DNA of 64,000 bases from Paenibacillus endophyticus (GCF_014192395.1 NZ_JACHXW010000006.1:124001-188000); one strand, 5' to 3'. Counted from the stretch's first letter, positions 7,060 to 16,612 are shown. Translations and numbers: made by a program. Notes: generated by a model from the sequence alone, not told the origin.

Positions 7060-9456
7060 ATGAGACCTACGATTCTAAACCGCATTACGGCAATCCTCTT
7101 CCTTGTATTATTTCTAACTACACTGTTATATCTTACTTCGGTGATCGTAAGGATCCCATCCATCGGCGCTGTTTTGACGCAAGACGCCAGCAATCGATAT
7201 TTTGTAAAGTCGATGGAGCCTGCTGGACAAGCAGAAGTTAAAGGAATACGTGTAGGAGACCAGATACTACAAGTAAATGGCTTGCCGGTAAGCGATTACG
7301 AGAATGTGAAGAAATATAATTTGATAGAGTATGCGGATAACGTAGTCGTGTTACATAAAAATAATGAAAAACAGGAGATCACTTTCCAGAAAGGTTGGAC
7401 AGGTGATCATTCGTTGTGGGAACTATTAATACAATTGTATATTCCTGGTATTTCTCTCGTTATTTTCTGTGCTTTTTCCGGTTTTCTTTACGCTAAACGC
7501 CGTAATGACAAAGCTGCCATTATGCTCATTTTATTTTTTATATCCATCGGTTTATGCTATTACAGCTCAGCTGCATCGAACCGGAGTGATCCGATTGGCA
7601 TCACCGTGATCTATTTGGTATTGCCGAATATTCCGCTGCTGTTCATGAGTTTCATGAATATTTACTTAGTCCGATTCGATGCGCGTTTAATTAGCAAACG
7701 GTTATTGACCGCATTGTTTGCAATAGTGGGACTAGTAGGACTAGCAAGCTTGGTGTACATATGGACAGACTTATCTTCCATTCAGATATATACATACATT
7801 CAAATCGCCTATAGCAGTTCCGTGCTATTAGGTAATTTCGTATGCGTCTATGTTCTTATCCGCAAGTTTATTCAGCATCGGCGAACGAAGCTTCACTCCT
7901 TATTTACGATTACTTTGATCTCTCATCTAGTAGCGTTTACTCCGTTTGCGTTATTGAATTTATTGCCTCAGATTATTGGCAAGGAGCAGGTTCTGCCAGC
8001 AGCATTTACGGCGCTTTTCCTGTTTATCCTACCAATCGTTTACTTCTATTTATCAACTTCCAATCAACTGTTTGATATTGATTTTATACTAACCAGATTC
8101 AAGTATTATACGGCGCTCGCCTTGTTTCCATCTATTATTGTGGCCGCACTAGTGGCGTTCGTCATACTAGGAGAGAACAATCCGTCTTGGTCCGCATGGT
8201 TTGGCGTGTTTTTTGTCATTTACATCGGAATGACGTTGTTTTTATATGTTAAGGAGCAAATTGATCAGCGCTTTCGTCCTAAGCTTTTTAAGGCGATGTA
8301 TAGCTATCAGGATAGTTTGGACAGGTTTTCACGTAAAATAGCTAGAGTTATGAAGCAAGGCGATCTGGAAGCTGTACTGAAACAAGAAATATCTGAGCTT
8401 TTGCCTGTCAAACGAATTACATTTTTGCTCGTTGAGCAGTCCGAGAACACGGTGTATCCGATGGGTGAGCATCCGGAGGAGCTCATTACTGCTGAATTTT
8501 TACTTGGTACCGTAAACTCACTGCAGGTTGGAGAGCTAATTGAATTGCCATACGGGCTAGGTCTTGTCATTGGCAGACAACGCTCGAGATACCATATTCT
8601 GTGGATTGGGCTAAAAACAAACCATACTCGTTTCAATTCCGATGAGCTTCGCTGGCTGAAGACGATGTCGAACTATGCGAGCATCGTATTTGAAAACTTA
8701 TATCTAATAGAAGGACTAATTGAGGATTTAGAGTCTGAAGTACGTAAAGAGCATTCTACATCGCCTTGGGTGCTGCGGCTGCTGTTCTGCTTGTCTGAGA
8801 ATGAGAGAAGAAAGCTAGCTGCGGATTTGCATGATTCAGCGCTGCAGGATCAGCTGTTATGGTATCGGAAGCTTGAAGCAATCATGATGGACTATCCGAT
8901 TTCCGACAGCCTTGGAAGAGAGCTGGAAGATATTAAAGAAGGTTTGTTGGATGTCATACATCAAATTCGTGAGACGTGCAACGAGCTTCGTCCTCCTCTT
9001 TTGAAGGAGATGGGGGTAGTTGAGGCTGTTGAATCGATTATTGAGCATACGCAAATGCGGGTCAATTTCGCTGTCGACTTCCGAGCAAAGCCATTTAACC
9101 GACCGCTTAACGAAGAACAGATTACGGCGATTTATCGTATTGTCCAAGAGCTGCTGCGGAATGCGGACAAGCATTCCCAAGCGAAGTTGGTCATTCTTGA
9201 GCTGGAGCTGCGGCAAGGGACCATATATTTCCGTTATCAGGACGATGGAATCGGCATGGATGTCAACCAAATGATCGTTTCTTTTGAGCATATGGGCTTA
9301 TCCGGCATCAAAGAACGTGTAACGGGGCTTGAAGGAGACATTACGTTTTATTCGCAAAGCGGTAACGGCCTGGAGGTTGTTATTTTGTTGCCAGAGATCA
9401 TGACAACCGGTAGATCGGAGAGGGGAATATCGCGTGATTCGTATCTTATTAGTTGA
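7060..9456 (+). CDS. comP: ComP-like membrane sensor histidine kinase with PDZ-like domain
   Basis: The protein has 798 residues. A first membrane segment (about 10-30) is followed by an extracytoplasmic PDZ-like domain (AEVKGIRVGDQILQVNGLPV) and then about seven further hydrophobic segments up to ~400. The cytoplasmic part ends in a HisKA_3 dimerisation domain with phospho-acceptor His591 in AADLHDSALQDQ, and a HATPase with N-box ELLRNADKH and G-box DDGIGMD. This is the layout of ComP, which senses modified ComX and phosphorylates ComA. It starts at ATG 7060 after GGGAAGAGG, 33 bp after comX, and overlaps comA by 23 bp, indicating translational coupling. Ligand specificity cannot be read from sequence. 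Confidence 0.88.
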   Translation: MRPTILNRITAILFLVLFLTTLLYLTSVIVRIPSIGAVLTQDASNRYFVKSMEPAGQAEVKGIRVGDQILQVNGLPVSDYENVKKYNLIEYADNVVVLHKNNEKQEITFQKGWTGDHSLWELLIQLYIPGISLVIFCAFSGFLYAKRRNDKAAIMLILFFISIGLCYYSSAASNRSDPIGITVIYLVLPNIPLLFMSFMNIYLVRFDARLISKRLLTALFAIVGLVGLASLVYIWTDLSSIQIYTYIQIAYSSSVLLGNFVCVYVLIRKFIQHRRTKLHSLFTITLISHLVAFTPFALLNLLPQIIGKEQVLPAAFTALFLFILPIVYFYLSTSNQLFDIDFILTRFKYYTALALFPSIIVAALVAFVILGENNPSWSAWFGVFFVIYIGMTLFLYVKEQIDQRFRPKLFKAMYSYQDSLDRFSRKIARVMKQGDLEAVLKQEISELLPVKRITFLLVEQSENTVYPMGEHPEELITAEFLLGTVNSLQVGELIELPYGLGLVIGRQRSRYHILWIGLKTNHTRFNSDELRWLKTMSNYASIVFENLYLIEGLIEDLESEVRKEHSTSPWVLRLLFCLSENERRKLAADLHDSALQDQLLWYRKLEAIMMDYPISDSLGRELEDIKEGLLDVIHQIRETCNELRPPLLKEMGVVEAVESIIEHTQMRVNFAVDFRAKPFNRPLNEEQITAIYRIVQELLRNADKHSQAKLVILELELRQGTIYFRYQDDGIGMDVNQMIVSFEHMGLSGIKERVTGLEGDITFYSQSGNGLEVVILLPEIMTTGRSERGISRDSYLIS

Positions 9457-10084
9457 TGATCATCCTTCCGTTGGTGAAGGAACTAAAAATATGATCGAGC
9501 AGGATTGCGAGATGTCGGTAGCGGTTGTGTTGTCTGCAATCGAAGCGCTCGAAAGTGTACAGAATGAGCATTTCGATCTCATATTATGCGATTTAAATAT
9601 GCCAGGGATTAGCGGTTTAGAATTGACCAAAAGACTAATTCAGCAGGACCCCGAACGAAAGGTCATTATTTATTCCGGCTATGAGATCGGTTCGCATTTT
9701 AATTTGCTTATTGAATCAGGCGTCTCTGGGTTTATATCGAAAACTGTCTCAAGAGAGCAGCTGCATAATGCCATTCGCTGCGTTATGAGAGGAGATACGG
9801 TTATTCCTATTTCCTTGCTTAAGCAGCTTAGGCGGCATGAGGTGACGATTGGACGCACGGAAGTGACGATAGAGGATGTATCAATTAATGAGAAGGAACA
9901 AACGATTCTGCATGAGGTAGCTACGGGAATAAGCAACAAGGAACTAGCTGCCATGCTTCATGTAAGCCAGCGGAATGTAGAGTATCAGCTGTCGCGCATT
10001 TTTGACAAGCTTAACGTGCGCTCGCGTTCCGAGGCGATTAAGGAAGCACAGAGGCTGGGACTTATTAGCTTAGAACAGTACTAG
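9434..10084 (+). CDS. comA: ComA-like response regulator (NarL/LuxR family)
   Basis: This 216-residue protein has an N-terminal receiver (VDDHPSVGEG acidic pocket, phospho-acceptor Asp in LILCDLNMPG, conserved Lys in FISKTVS) and a C-terminal LuxR-type HTH (INEKEQTILHEVATGISNK). It is the likely target of the ComP-like kinase and would act as a DNA-binding regulator of quorum-controlled genes. GTG 9434 is the start and lies inside the kinase gene. The order comQ-comX-comP-comA is complete. A Rho-independent terminator follows at 10135-10175. Target promoters were not identified in this window. Confidence 0.88.
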   Translation: MIRILLVDDHPSVGEGTKNMIEQDCEMSVAVVLSAIEALESVQNEHFDLILCDLNMPGISGLELTKRLIQQDPERKVIIYSGYEIGSHFNLLIESGVSGFISKTVSREQLHNAIRCVMRGDTVIPISLLKQLRRHEVTIGRTEVTIEDVSINEKEQTILHEVATGISNKELAAMLHVSQRNVEYQLSRIFDKLNVRSRSEAIKEAQRLGLISLEQY

Positions 10085-10134
10085 CTTGGAGTCGTTGGCG
10101 TTTTAGCAAGCTAAGTATTAAACCGGTTAATCAT

Positions 10135-10175
10135 AAACGGCGGATTAGTGGTAAGTACCCTAATCCGCCGTTTTC
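10135..10175 (+). terminator. Terminator after comA
   Basis: AAACGGCGGATTAG pairs with CTAATCCGCCGTTTT around an 11-nt loop. It ends the comQXPA transcript. Confidence 0.85.
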
Positions 10176-10203
10176 TTGTTGGGAGTTCTTTTGCTTGGCT
10201 AAA

Positions 10204-10434
10204 TCAATCATTAACGCTGTGAAATTTTTTGAGGAAGTTTTGCATGAGAAGGTCCAGACGTTCTGCGATCAAAGCGTCAGTAAGGCCAGAGACGCCGAAA
10301 ATATGCCATCCCGGATAAGCGATTGGGGAGCCGAAGCGGATTTCGATTGCAACAACAATCCCGACGGGCCAAGACAGGCATTGACCCAATCGACAACGCC
10401 GCTTACAGTCTGTTGTGCCCAAAAACGTTAGCAT
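10204..10434 (-). pseudogene. Possible remnant of an aminoglycoside phosphotransferase-family gene
   Basis: On the minus strand one frame reads SGVVDWVNACLGP, closely resembling the active-site-proximal motif of APH/choline-kinase-like phosphotransferases (GVIDWxNAxxGP). Continuity is then lost: the following residues occur in another frame (GIVVAIEIRFGSP...). Neither frame has a clear start or ribosome site, and the piece is only about 75 residues against ~300 for a full enzyme. I read it as a decayed C-terminal fragment. The rest of the 10.18-10.60 kb gap shows nothing else. Confidence 0.4.
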
Positions 10435-10599
10435 ATGACAATCTCTGTGAATGAAGCATAGCGGTTATTCTGGCCATAGGTTTTTCATGATAGCAATGTT
10501 CTGCTTCCATCATCTGCAGCTAAGGACCATGATGGAGCCTCTAAGGCGAGCAGATCATCGCAAGTGAAGTCGCTGCAAGGGAATCGTTCATAATGGTAA

Positions 10600-12534
10600 T
10601 TACATATACTGTTCCCAATCTTCGTATGCAGCAGCTAGTTCGGTTTTTCGAGCTTCGATTACGGCTTGGATTTCCTGTATACGCACATAATCATTAAAGA
10701 TGGAAGGATCGGCGAGCTGTTCTTCCAATTCAGTAATTTGCTGCTCCAAGGCAGCAATATCCTGCTCTAATTGCTCAAGCTTGCGCTGCCTTGCCCGTTC
10801 TTCCCGTTTTGCTTGTTTGTCGGCTTCGTACGAGTTAGCTGGGACATTGTCGGATACAGGGGCAGATTTCGAGCCTGCAGCCTGTTTTGACAAAGCTTCA
10901 AGCCGAGCTTCCTCGATTTCAATTTTTTTCTCTATCATTTCGTCATAATTTCCTAGGAAATGATCGGTTCCTGACGGTTTGAGTTCGACAATGCGTTCCG
11001 CCATTTTGTTAAGAAAGTAGCGGTCATGCGATATGAAAAGCAGTGTGCCTTCATAATCCAGCAAGGCAGCTTCAAGCACCTCTTTGCTGAAAAGATCCAA
11101 ATGGTTCGTTGGCTCATCGAGAATTAACAGATTTGCCTGAGCAAGCATCAGCTTTGCCAAGGAAACACGCGCTTTTTCTCCGCCGCTAAGGGAGGAGACG
11201 CGTTTCAGGACATCTTCGCCACTGAATAGAAAATTGCCGAGTACCGTGCGAATACGAGCTTCCTCCATATGGGAATACTCGCCCCAAACCTCTTCCAGTA
11301 CGGTGTTTCGCCCATTCAATCTCGTCTGCTCTTGGTCATAATAACCAACCTTGACATGCGTGCCGAACTTGATGATGCCTGTCGTTGGCGCATTTTGTCC
11401 GACAATGACCTTTAGCAGCGTCGATTTCCCGATACCGTTAGGGCCAATGAGGGCAACAGTTTCGCCTCTGGTAAGCTGGAAGGACACATTTCGAAAGATA
11501 GGCGTTTCTTTCTCGGGGAAAGTGACGGAAACATCGTTTACTCCGAGTACGTCTTTCCCGGTAGGTCGCTCAATCTCGAACATGAAATGCGCTTTCTTCA
11601 AATCGCCCTGAGGCTTGTCCAAACGATCCATTTTGTCGAGTGCCTTGCGTCTGCTCTGCGCGCGCTTTGTTGTCGAAGCGCGAACGATGTTGCGCTGGAC
11701 GAATTGCTCCATGCGGGAGATTTCATCCTGCTGCTTCTCAAATTGCCGCATGTTGATTTCATATTCGGCAGCCTTAAGCTCCATATAGCGACTGTAATTG
11801 CCTGTATAGCGCTTCGAAATATGACGTTCGATTTCAATAATCGTTTGGGCGAGCGCATCAAGAAAATAACGGTCATGGGAAACGACAAGAATAGCGCCAG
11901 AATAACCGCGCAAATAAGACTCTAGCCAGGTTAATGTCTCAATGTCGAGATAGTTGGTAGGTTCGTCAAGCATGAGCAAATCCGGTGCTTGCAACAAAAT
12001 TCGCGCGAGGGCGAGCCTTGTCTTCTGACCGCCGCTAAGCGTCGAAATGAGTGTATCTGCCGGAAAGCTACCGAACCCCATTCCGTGCAGGACGCTGTTT
12101 ATTCGCGTATTAATTTCGAAGCCGCCTTGTTCGCGGAACTCATCCGATCGTTTGGCATATCGGTCAAGCGTGCTTGCATAACGCTTCTCATCCTCATGAA
12201 GCGCAGGATCTGCAATTTTAATTTCAAGCTCGCGCAGCTCCTGCTCAGCTTCAAGCAAATGGGAAAATACGGCCCGCATCTCTGCTTCAATGGTACGATT
12301 GGATTGCAAGCCGCTGTTTTGGGCCAGATAACCGATTTTGGTTTCTTTCGCTTTGTGAACAGCTCCTGAATCAGCAGACATTTCACCGGCAATGATTTTT
12401 AGCAACGTGGATTTCCCAGCGCCATTGACGCCTACGAGTCCAATGCGCTCCCGCTCTTGCACCTGCATCGAAATATTGGATAATACGACATTCACGCCGT
12501 AGCTTTTTGTGATATTGGAAACCTGCAGCAGCAT
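10600..12534 (-). CDS. ydiF: ABC-F family ATPase, YdiF-like
   Basis: The 644-residue protein has two ABC domains on one chain and no membrane segments. The first has Walker A GVNGAGKST, signature LSGGQKTR and Walker B LLMLDEPTNYLD; the second has GPNGIGKST, LSGGEKAR and LLILDEPTNHLD. The linker between them (KRAQSRRKALDKM) and the coiled-coil-rich C-terminus fit ABC-F proteins, which bind the ribosomal E site and relieve stalling. I chose ATG 12534 because GGAGGT is 7 bp upstream; the open frame continues 31 residues further without a site. In B. subtilis ydiF follows gcp on the same strand, whereas here it is inverted and separated from tsaD by about 10 kb. Confidence 0.92.
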   Translation of the reverse strand: MLLQVSNITKSYGVNVVLSNISMQVQERERIGLVGVNGAGKSTLLKIIAGEMSADSGAVHKAKETKIGYLAQNSGLQSNRTIEAEMRAVFSHLLEAEQELRELEIKIADPALHEDEKRYASTLDRYAKRSDEFREQGGFEINTRINSVLHGMGFGSFPADTLISTLSGGQKTRLALARILLQAPDLLMLDEPTNYLDIETLTWLESYLRGYSGAILVVSHDRYFLDALAQTIIEIERHISKRYTGNYSRYMELKAAEYEINMRQFEKQQDEISRMEQFVQRNIVRASTTKRAQSRRKALDKMDRLDKPQGDLKKAHFMFEIERPTGKDVLGVNDVSVTFPEKETPIFRNVSFQLTRGETVALIGPNGIGKSTLLKVIVGQNAPTTGIIKFGTHVKVGYYDQEQTRLNGRNTVLEEVWGEYSHMEEARIRTVLGNFLFSGEDVLKRVSSLSGGEKARVSLAKLMLAQANLLILDEPTNHLDLFSKEVLEAALLDYEGTLLFISHDRYFLNKMAERIVELKPSGTDHFLGNYDEMIEKKIEIEEARLEALSKQAAGSKSAPVSDNVPANSYEADKQAKREERARQRKLEQLEQDIAALEQQITELEEQLADPSIFNDYVRIQEIQAVIEARKTELAAAYEDWEQYM

Positions 12535-12686
12535 TTTGAAACCTCCAACAAAAAATTGTAAAGAACGAATGCTTTTACTACTCCATAGTGTACCATAAAC
12601 GAGCTCTGGCATTGGCGAAAGTTGCATAACAGTGGTAAACTAACTTTAATGAAAGAAAAAGATGGGAACTAGAATAGGTGAGTGTT

Positions 12687-13295
12687 TTGAGTGAAACAAA
12701 TTTGCCGGGAAATAAGGCTTATATGCGGAATCAAATGACGTTTAAACGAAATAGCATAGCCTCGGAGAAAAGGGACCTATGGTCGGAAGCTGCTTGTGCG
12801 AGAGCGCAGGAGCTGGTTGTAAGCAGGGGCGCTGCTGCGTTTATGATTTATGTTGCTTTTCGAAGCGAGCTTGATCTTTCCGCACTGATGGAATGGGGCT
12901 GGCGAACGGGACGAACAGTCATCGCACCCAAATGCGAAGCTTCGGATCGTTCGATGACGTTGTATGAATTGCGCGGCAGAGATGAACTGAAGGCTGGAGC
13001 ATACGGGATCATGGAGCCTGACCCTCAGAAAGCAGCAAAGGTTCAGGATGCAATGCCGGCAATGGTATTTGTGCCTGGCTTAGCGTTCGACAGGAATGGT
13101 GGCCGTCTTGGGTATGGCGGTGGCTATTACGATCGATTTGCTGAAGCAATCCGAAGCGCCAAGCAGGAGCATGATGAAACAACGCTTTGGCTCGGCATGG
13201 CCTTTGAGGAGCAGCTAACGGACGAAGTGCCGCTCGAACCGCATGATTTGAGAATGAATGGCATTATAACGGAGAACAGCGTTTATATGCTTTAA
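12687..13295 (+). CDS. 5-formyltetrahydrofolate cyclo-ligase
   Basis: It converts 5-formyl-THF to 5,10-methenyl-THF with ATP in the cytoplasm. The ~202-residue protein has the family pattern: an N-terminal basic segment, PKCEASDRSMTLYE, a YGIMEPDP segment, and the signature VPGLAFDRNGGRLGYGGGYYDRF, which contains the nucleotide-binding glycine run. AGGTGAG at 12676-12682 fits TTG 12687 as start; GTG 12678 is possible and would add three residues. It lies divergent from the ABC-F gene and about 80 bp before moaC. Confidence 0.92.
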   Translation: MSETNLPGNKAYMRNQMTFKRNSIASEKRDLWSEAACARAQELVVSRGAAAFMIYVAFRSELDLSALMEWGWRTGRTVIAPKCEASDRSMTLYELRGRDELKAGAYGIMEPDPQKAAKVQDAMPAMVFVPGLAFDRNGGRLGYGGGYYDRFAEAIRSAKQEHDETTLWLGMAFEEQLTDEVPLEPHDLRMNGIITENSVYML

Positions 13296-13376
13296 TCAAA
13301 TAAAGAAAGCGACGAAATCGAAGGCTATTGCTCATAGGAAGCATATCTTTCGTTGACGCTAGAAGGAGCAATAAAA

Positions 13377-13847
13377 GTGGGTCTGACGCATTTTAACGAG
13401 CAGGGTCGCGCACGGATGGTAGACATCACGGAGAAGGAAGTCACTTCACGTACGGCAGTTGCTCAAACGAAGGTAACGATGAATCCGGAAACGTTAGCGC
13501 AAATCAAAGCTGGCAAAATTGGAAAAGGCGATGTATTGGCAGTTGCACAGGTAGCTGCGATCATGGCGGCAAAAAAAACATCCGATTGGATTCCGATGTG
13601 TCATCCTCTTCCGCTCACTGGCATCAATGTAGTATTCAGCGATAATGGAACGGATGAGCTTTATATAGAAGGTACAGTGAAGACGACCGGAAAAACTGGC
13701 GTTGAAATGGAAGCTCTGACAGCCGTCTCAGCCGCAGCGTTAACCGTATACGACATGTGTAAGGCGCTCCAAAAGGATATGGTAATCGGTCCCACACAGC
13801 TCGTTTCAAAAACAGGCGGTAAAAGCGGCGATTATCAAATCTCGTAA
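13377..13847 (+). CDS. moaC: Cyclic pyranopterin monophosphate synthase MoaC
   Basis: It acts after MoaA in the first stage of molybdenum cofactor synthesis. The 156-residue protein has [16 protein letters not shown] at the N-terminus, [11 protein letters not shown] in the middle and [14 protein letters not shown] with TVYDMCKA further on, all invariant family motifs. GTG 13377 is preferred: AAGGAGC lies 8 bp before it, and proteins of this family begin with LTHFNEQG. It starts a run with MoaB and a MoeA-like gene. moaA, moaD and moaE are not in the window. Confidence 0.95.
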   Translation: MGLTHFNEQGRARMVDITEKEVTSRTAVAQTKVTMNPETLAQIKAGKIGKGDVLAVAQVAAIMAAKKTSDWIPMCHPLPLTGINVVFSDNGTDELYIEGTVKTTGKTGVEMEALTAVSAAALTVYDMCKALQKDMVIGPTQLVSKTGGKSGDYQIS

Positions 13848-13882
13848 AACCCATGAGCAAATAAGGAATGGGAGGAATGTAA

Positions 13883-14377
13883 ATGCGGTGGAAAGTAGCA
13901 ATATTAACGGCAAGCGATAAGGGCTCACGGGGTGAGCGCGAGGATACGAGCGCGCAGGTTATCCGCGAGTTAGTCGAGGAGGAGCTGGGCGGAGAAATTA
14001 TCGACTATCGGATCGTCCCGGATGAGCAGGATGAGATTATGGCGGCCATCATTGAAATGACGGAATATTTCCATGCGGATCTCGTGTTGACGACAGGCGG
14101 GACAGGCCTTGCCATGCGTGACGTAACGCCGGAAGCAACGCTAAAGGTGATCGATCGTGCCGTTCCCGGACTAGCCGAGGCGATGAGGATGGGAGCTCTT
14201 CAAAAAACGAGAAGGGCGATGCTCTCCCGAGGCGTATGCGGAATTAGGGGCAGCTCGCTGATCATTAACTTGCCGGGAAGCCCGAAGGGCGTACACGAGA
14301 GCTTAATGGCGATCATGGATCAATTGCCGCATGCACTCAATATTTTATCGGGCCAAATAGGGGAGCATAGCGTATGA
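13883..14377 (+). CDS. moaB: Molybdenum cofactor biosynthesis protein MoaB/MogA-like
   Basis: The 164-residue MoCF-biosynthesis domain protein is expected to adenylylate molybdopterin before metal insertion. Motifs: an ASDKGSRGEREDTSA start, VLTTGGTGLAMRDVTPEA (the TTGGTG molybdopterin-binding loop), and INLPGSPKGVHE. GGGAGGA precedes ATG 13883. Its stop overlaps the start of the next gene by 4 bp (ATGA), so the two are co-translated. Confidence 0.93.
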   Translation: MRWKVAILTASDKGSRGEREDTSAQVIRELVEEELGGEIIDYRIVPDEQDEIMAAIIEMTEYFHADLVLTTGGTGLAMRDVTPEATLKVIDRAVPGLAEAMRMGALQKTRRAMLSRGVCGIRGSSLIINLPGSPKGVHESLMAIMDQLPHALNILSGQIGEHSV

Positions 14378-15429
14378 GCCGGGAAAATGCGAAGACAGAG
14401 GGCGATATCGAGCAGCATGGGTCGACTATTCTAAAAGAAGTGTCGGTTTATGATGCAATCGGCTTGCGCTTGGCTCATGATTTGACGCGAATTATTCCCG
14501 GCGAATTCAAAGGACGTTTGTTCAAAAGAGGCCATGTTGTGACCGAAGCCGATATACCGAAGCTGCTCGATATCGGGAAAGAGCATATCTACATTATGGA
14601 GCTTGGGGCAGGAGAGCTGCACGAGGATGACGCCGCCATACGGATGGCGGAGGCGTTGTACGGGGACCATTTAATATTATCCGAGCCTCACGAGGGCAAA
14701 GTAAGCATCAAAGCAGAGCTACTGGGCTTAGCTGAGATTGATAAGGAGCTTGTTGACCAAATCAATGATTTGGGTGAAATTGCGCTGGCTACGATCAAGT
14801 CCAAAACCGTAGTCAAGCCTGGAAATCCGCTAGCTGCTACGAGGGCTATACCTCTTGTCGTACCCAAGACTAAAGTCGAGACCGTGGAGAGGCTTGCCGC
14901 TGAATACCGTCAAGCAAGTGGCGGTGCGGCTCCGCTTCGGGTACGTCCATTCCGGAAGTTCCGAGTCGGTTTGCTGACAACCGGCGGGGAAGTATTTAAT
15001 GGCAGAATTACGGATAAGTTCGGGCCAGCGGTCAAAAACAAACTTGAAGAGCTGGGATCAGAGGTAGCGGAGCAACGGTTTTCTCCTGATGATCGACAAA
15101 CAATTGTCAAGGAAATACACTATTTGCTCGAGCAAGGGTATGATATGATACTAGTGACGGGCGGAATGTCGGTCGATCCCGATGATCGAACGCCTGGCGC
15201 GATTAAAGCCGCAGGCGCACATATCGTAAGCTACGGAACGCCAATGCTTCCAGGCTCCATGCTGCTAATGGGATACATAAACAGCGTACCGATATTGGGA
15301 TTGCCAGGTTGTGTGATGCATGATCCATATACGTCCTTTGACGTGCTCCTGCCGCGCATTCTTGCAGGCGATGTTATTGTACGAGAAGATATAGTGAGTA
15401 TGGGTTACGGCGGTTTGAACAACTGTTAG
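14374..15429 (+). CDS. MoeA-like molybdopterin-binding protein
   Basis: The 351-residue protein carries a MoCF-biosynthesis fold in its C-terminal half: LTTGGEVFNGRITD, MILVTGGMSVDPDDRTPGAI and LGLPGCVMHDPYT. The N-terminal part (EVSVYDAIGLRLAHDLTRI, FKRGHVVTEADIPKLL) corresponds to a MoeA N-terminal domain. It is shorter than full MoeA (about 400 residues) and belongs to the MoeA-like group seen in Firmicutes. It follows moaB with a 4-bp overlap and precedes tatA. Molybdoenzymes are frequent Tat substrates, so co-location with Tat genes is meaningful, though no molybdoenzyme is encoded here. Confidence 0.85.
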   Translation: MSRENAKTEGDIEQHGSTILKEVSVYDAIGLRLAHDLTRIIPGEFKGRLFKRGHVVTEADIPKLLDIGKEHIYIMELGAGELHEDDAAIRMAEALYGDHLILSEPHEGKVSIKAELLGLAEIDKELVDQINDLGEIALATIKSKTVVKPGNPLAATRAIPLVVPKTKVETVERLAAEYRQASGGAAPLRVRPFRKFRVGLLTTGGEVFNGRITDKFGPAVKNKLEELGSEVAEQRFSPDDRQTIVKEIHYLLEQGYDMILVTGGMSVDPDDRTPGAIKAAGAHIVSYGTPMLPGSMLLMGYINSVPILGLPGCVMHDPYTSFDVLLPRILAGDVIVREDIVSMGYGGLNNC

Positions 15430-15481
15430 TATAGGCTTACGAAGCATCTTTCGTTCGTAAAGCTTCAAGGAGGTTAACAAG

Positions 15482-15715
15482 ATGTCAGGAATAGGTGCTA
15501 CGGGTATTATACTGCTCGTGCTGGTTGCTTTGCTTCTGTTTGGACCGAACAAGCTGCCTGAGCTCGGACGCGCGTTCGGACGCACGCTGCGCGAATTCAA
15601 ATCCGGTGCAAGAGAAATGATGGATGACGATGACCGCAAGGACAAGGAATCGAGCCGTGTCGAAGTGAGTCGCTCGGACAATAGTGAGAAAGACAATAAG
15701 CGGCTGCCGGATTAA
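15482..15715 (+). CDS. tatA: Twin-arginine translocase subunit TatA
   Basis: The 77-residue protein has one N-terminal membrane helix (GATGIILLVLVALLLFGPNKLPEL) with the conserved FGPNKLPELGRA hinge, an amphipathic helix, and an acidic/basic tail (MMDDDDRKDKE). This is the pore-forming TatA of a minimal Firmicutes TatA-TatC system; no separate TatB is present. AAGGAGG lies 8 bp before ATG 15482. tatC follows 62 bp later. The pair matches tatAy-tatCy of B. subtilis by position upstream of groESL. Confidence 0.95.
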   Translation: MSGIGATGIILLVLVALLLFGPNKLPELGRAFGRTLREFKSGAREMMDDDDRKDKESSRVEVSRSDNSEKDNKRLPD

Positions 15716-15777
15716 TCGGGCCCGCTTTTTTATTGAATAAAAGGCGGTAAAAGCTAGGCAAAGGAGGGAAATGCAAG

Positions 15778-16599
15778 GTGGGGTCGGAAGAAAAAAACAA
15801 ATCGGAGCCTGCTTCTCGCAAAGCACTCATTCGAGAGGAAGGGCTGATGCCGCTGCTCGAGCATCTTGGAGAGCTCCGCAAACGCATCGTCTATGTGCTT
15901 ATCATCCTAACGATTGGTTTGGTCGTCGGGCTCATTCTCGCACAGCCAGCCTACAACTTTCTTATGAGCCAAAAGCCGGCCAATACGATTTCTTTACATA
16001 CGTTTTCGCTATGGGACGGGATCGGCATGTATATGAAGTTCGCTTTCGTCATAGCGCTGATCATTGCGCTGCCTATGATTGCCTTTCAGCTCTGGGCATT
16101 CGTAAAGCCAGCCCTGCGCAAGCATGAGCAGCGATCTACACTGAAATACGTTCCCTTTGCGCTGGTGATGTTTCTCATTGGATTGGCTTTTTCCTATTAT
16201 GTCGTGTTTCCGCTCGCCTTTAGTTTCACGAGGACGGTCTCGCAGCATCTTAATCTGGAAGAAACCTACGGCATCGCGCAATATTTCACGTTTATGTTTA
16301 ATTTGCTTATACCGATATCGCTTTTATTCGAGCTTCCGCTCGTCATTATGTTTTTAACCGCGATTCGGCTTGTAAATCCGAAGCGGCTTCGCAAGATGAG
16401 ACGACTCGCCTATTTCATAATGGTGTTAATTGGCGTCATGATTACGCCGCCGGATTTCATATCGGATATTTTAGTAGCGATTCCGTTAATCATTTTGTAT
16501 GAAGTCAGTGTGTTTTTGTCAGGTACGGTACACAAAAAGCAATTGGCTAGAGACGCAAAGTGGGAAGCGGAGTACGGCGAATCATTGAATAATGCGTAA
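15778..16599 (+). CDS. tatC: Twin-arginine translocase subunit TatC
   Basis: The 273-residue membrane protein is the Tat signal-peptide receptor. It shows the N-terminal LLEHLGELRKRIVY motif, the FxKPALRKHE segment after TM2, and a total of six hydrophobic helices. The late ITPPDFISD motif is typical of TatC. GTG 15778 is the start, with AAAGGAGGG 10 bp upstream. A hairpin with a T-run at about 16613-16646 follows and probably ends the transcript. Confidence 0.95.
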   Translation: MGSEEKNKSEPASRKALIREEGLMPLLEHLGELRKRIVYVLIILTIGLVVGLILAQPAYNFLMSQKPANTISLHTFSLWDGIGMYMKFAFVIALIIALPMIAFQLWAFVKPALRKHEQRSTLKYVPFALVMFLIGLAFSYYVVFPLAFSFTRTVSQHLNLEETYGIAQYFTFMFNLLIPISLLFELPLVIMFLTAIRLVNPKRLRKMRRLAYFIMVLIGVMITPPDFISDILVAIPLIILYEVSVFLSGTVHKKQLARDAKWEAEYGESLNNA

Positions 16600-16612
16600 G
16601 TCATGCATAAGC

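Noticed and set aside
10195-10431. Plus-strand 78-codon frame after comA
   Set aside because: The recognisable signal (GVVDWVNACLGP) is on the minus strand; the plus frame has no homology I can see.
15265-15887. Long minus-strand open frames across tatA
   Set aside because: They are shadows of the moeA-like, tatA and tatC genes, which have clear motifs and ribosome sites on the plus strand.
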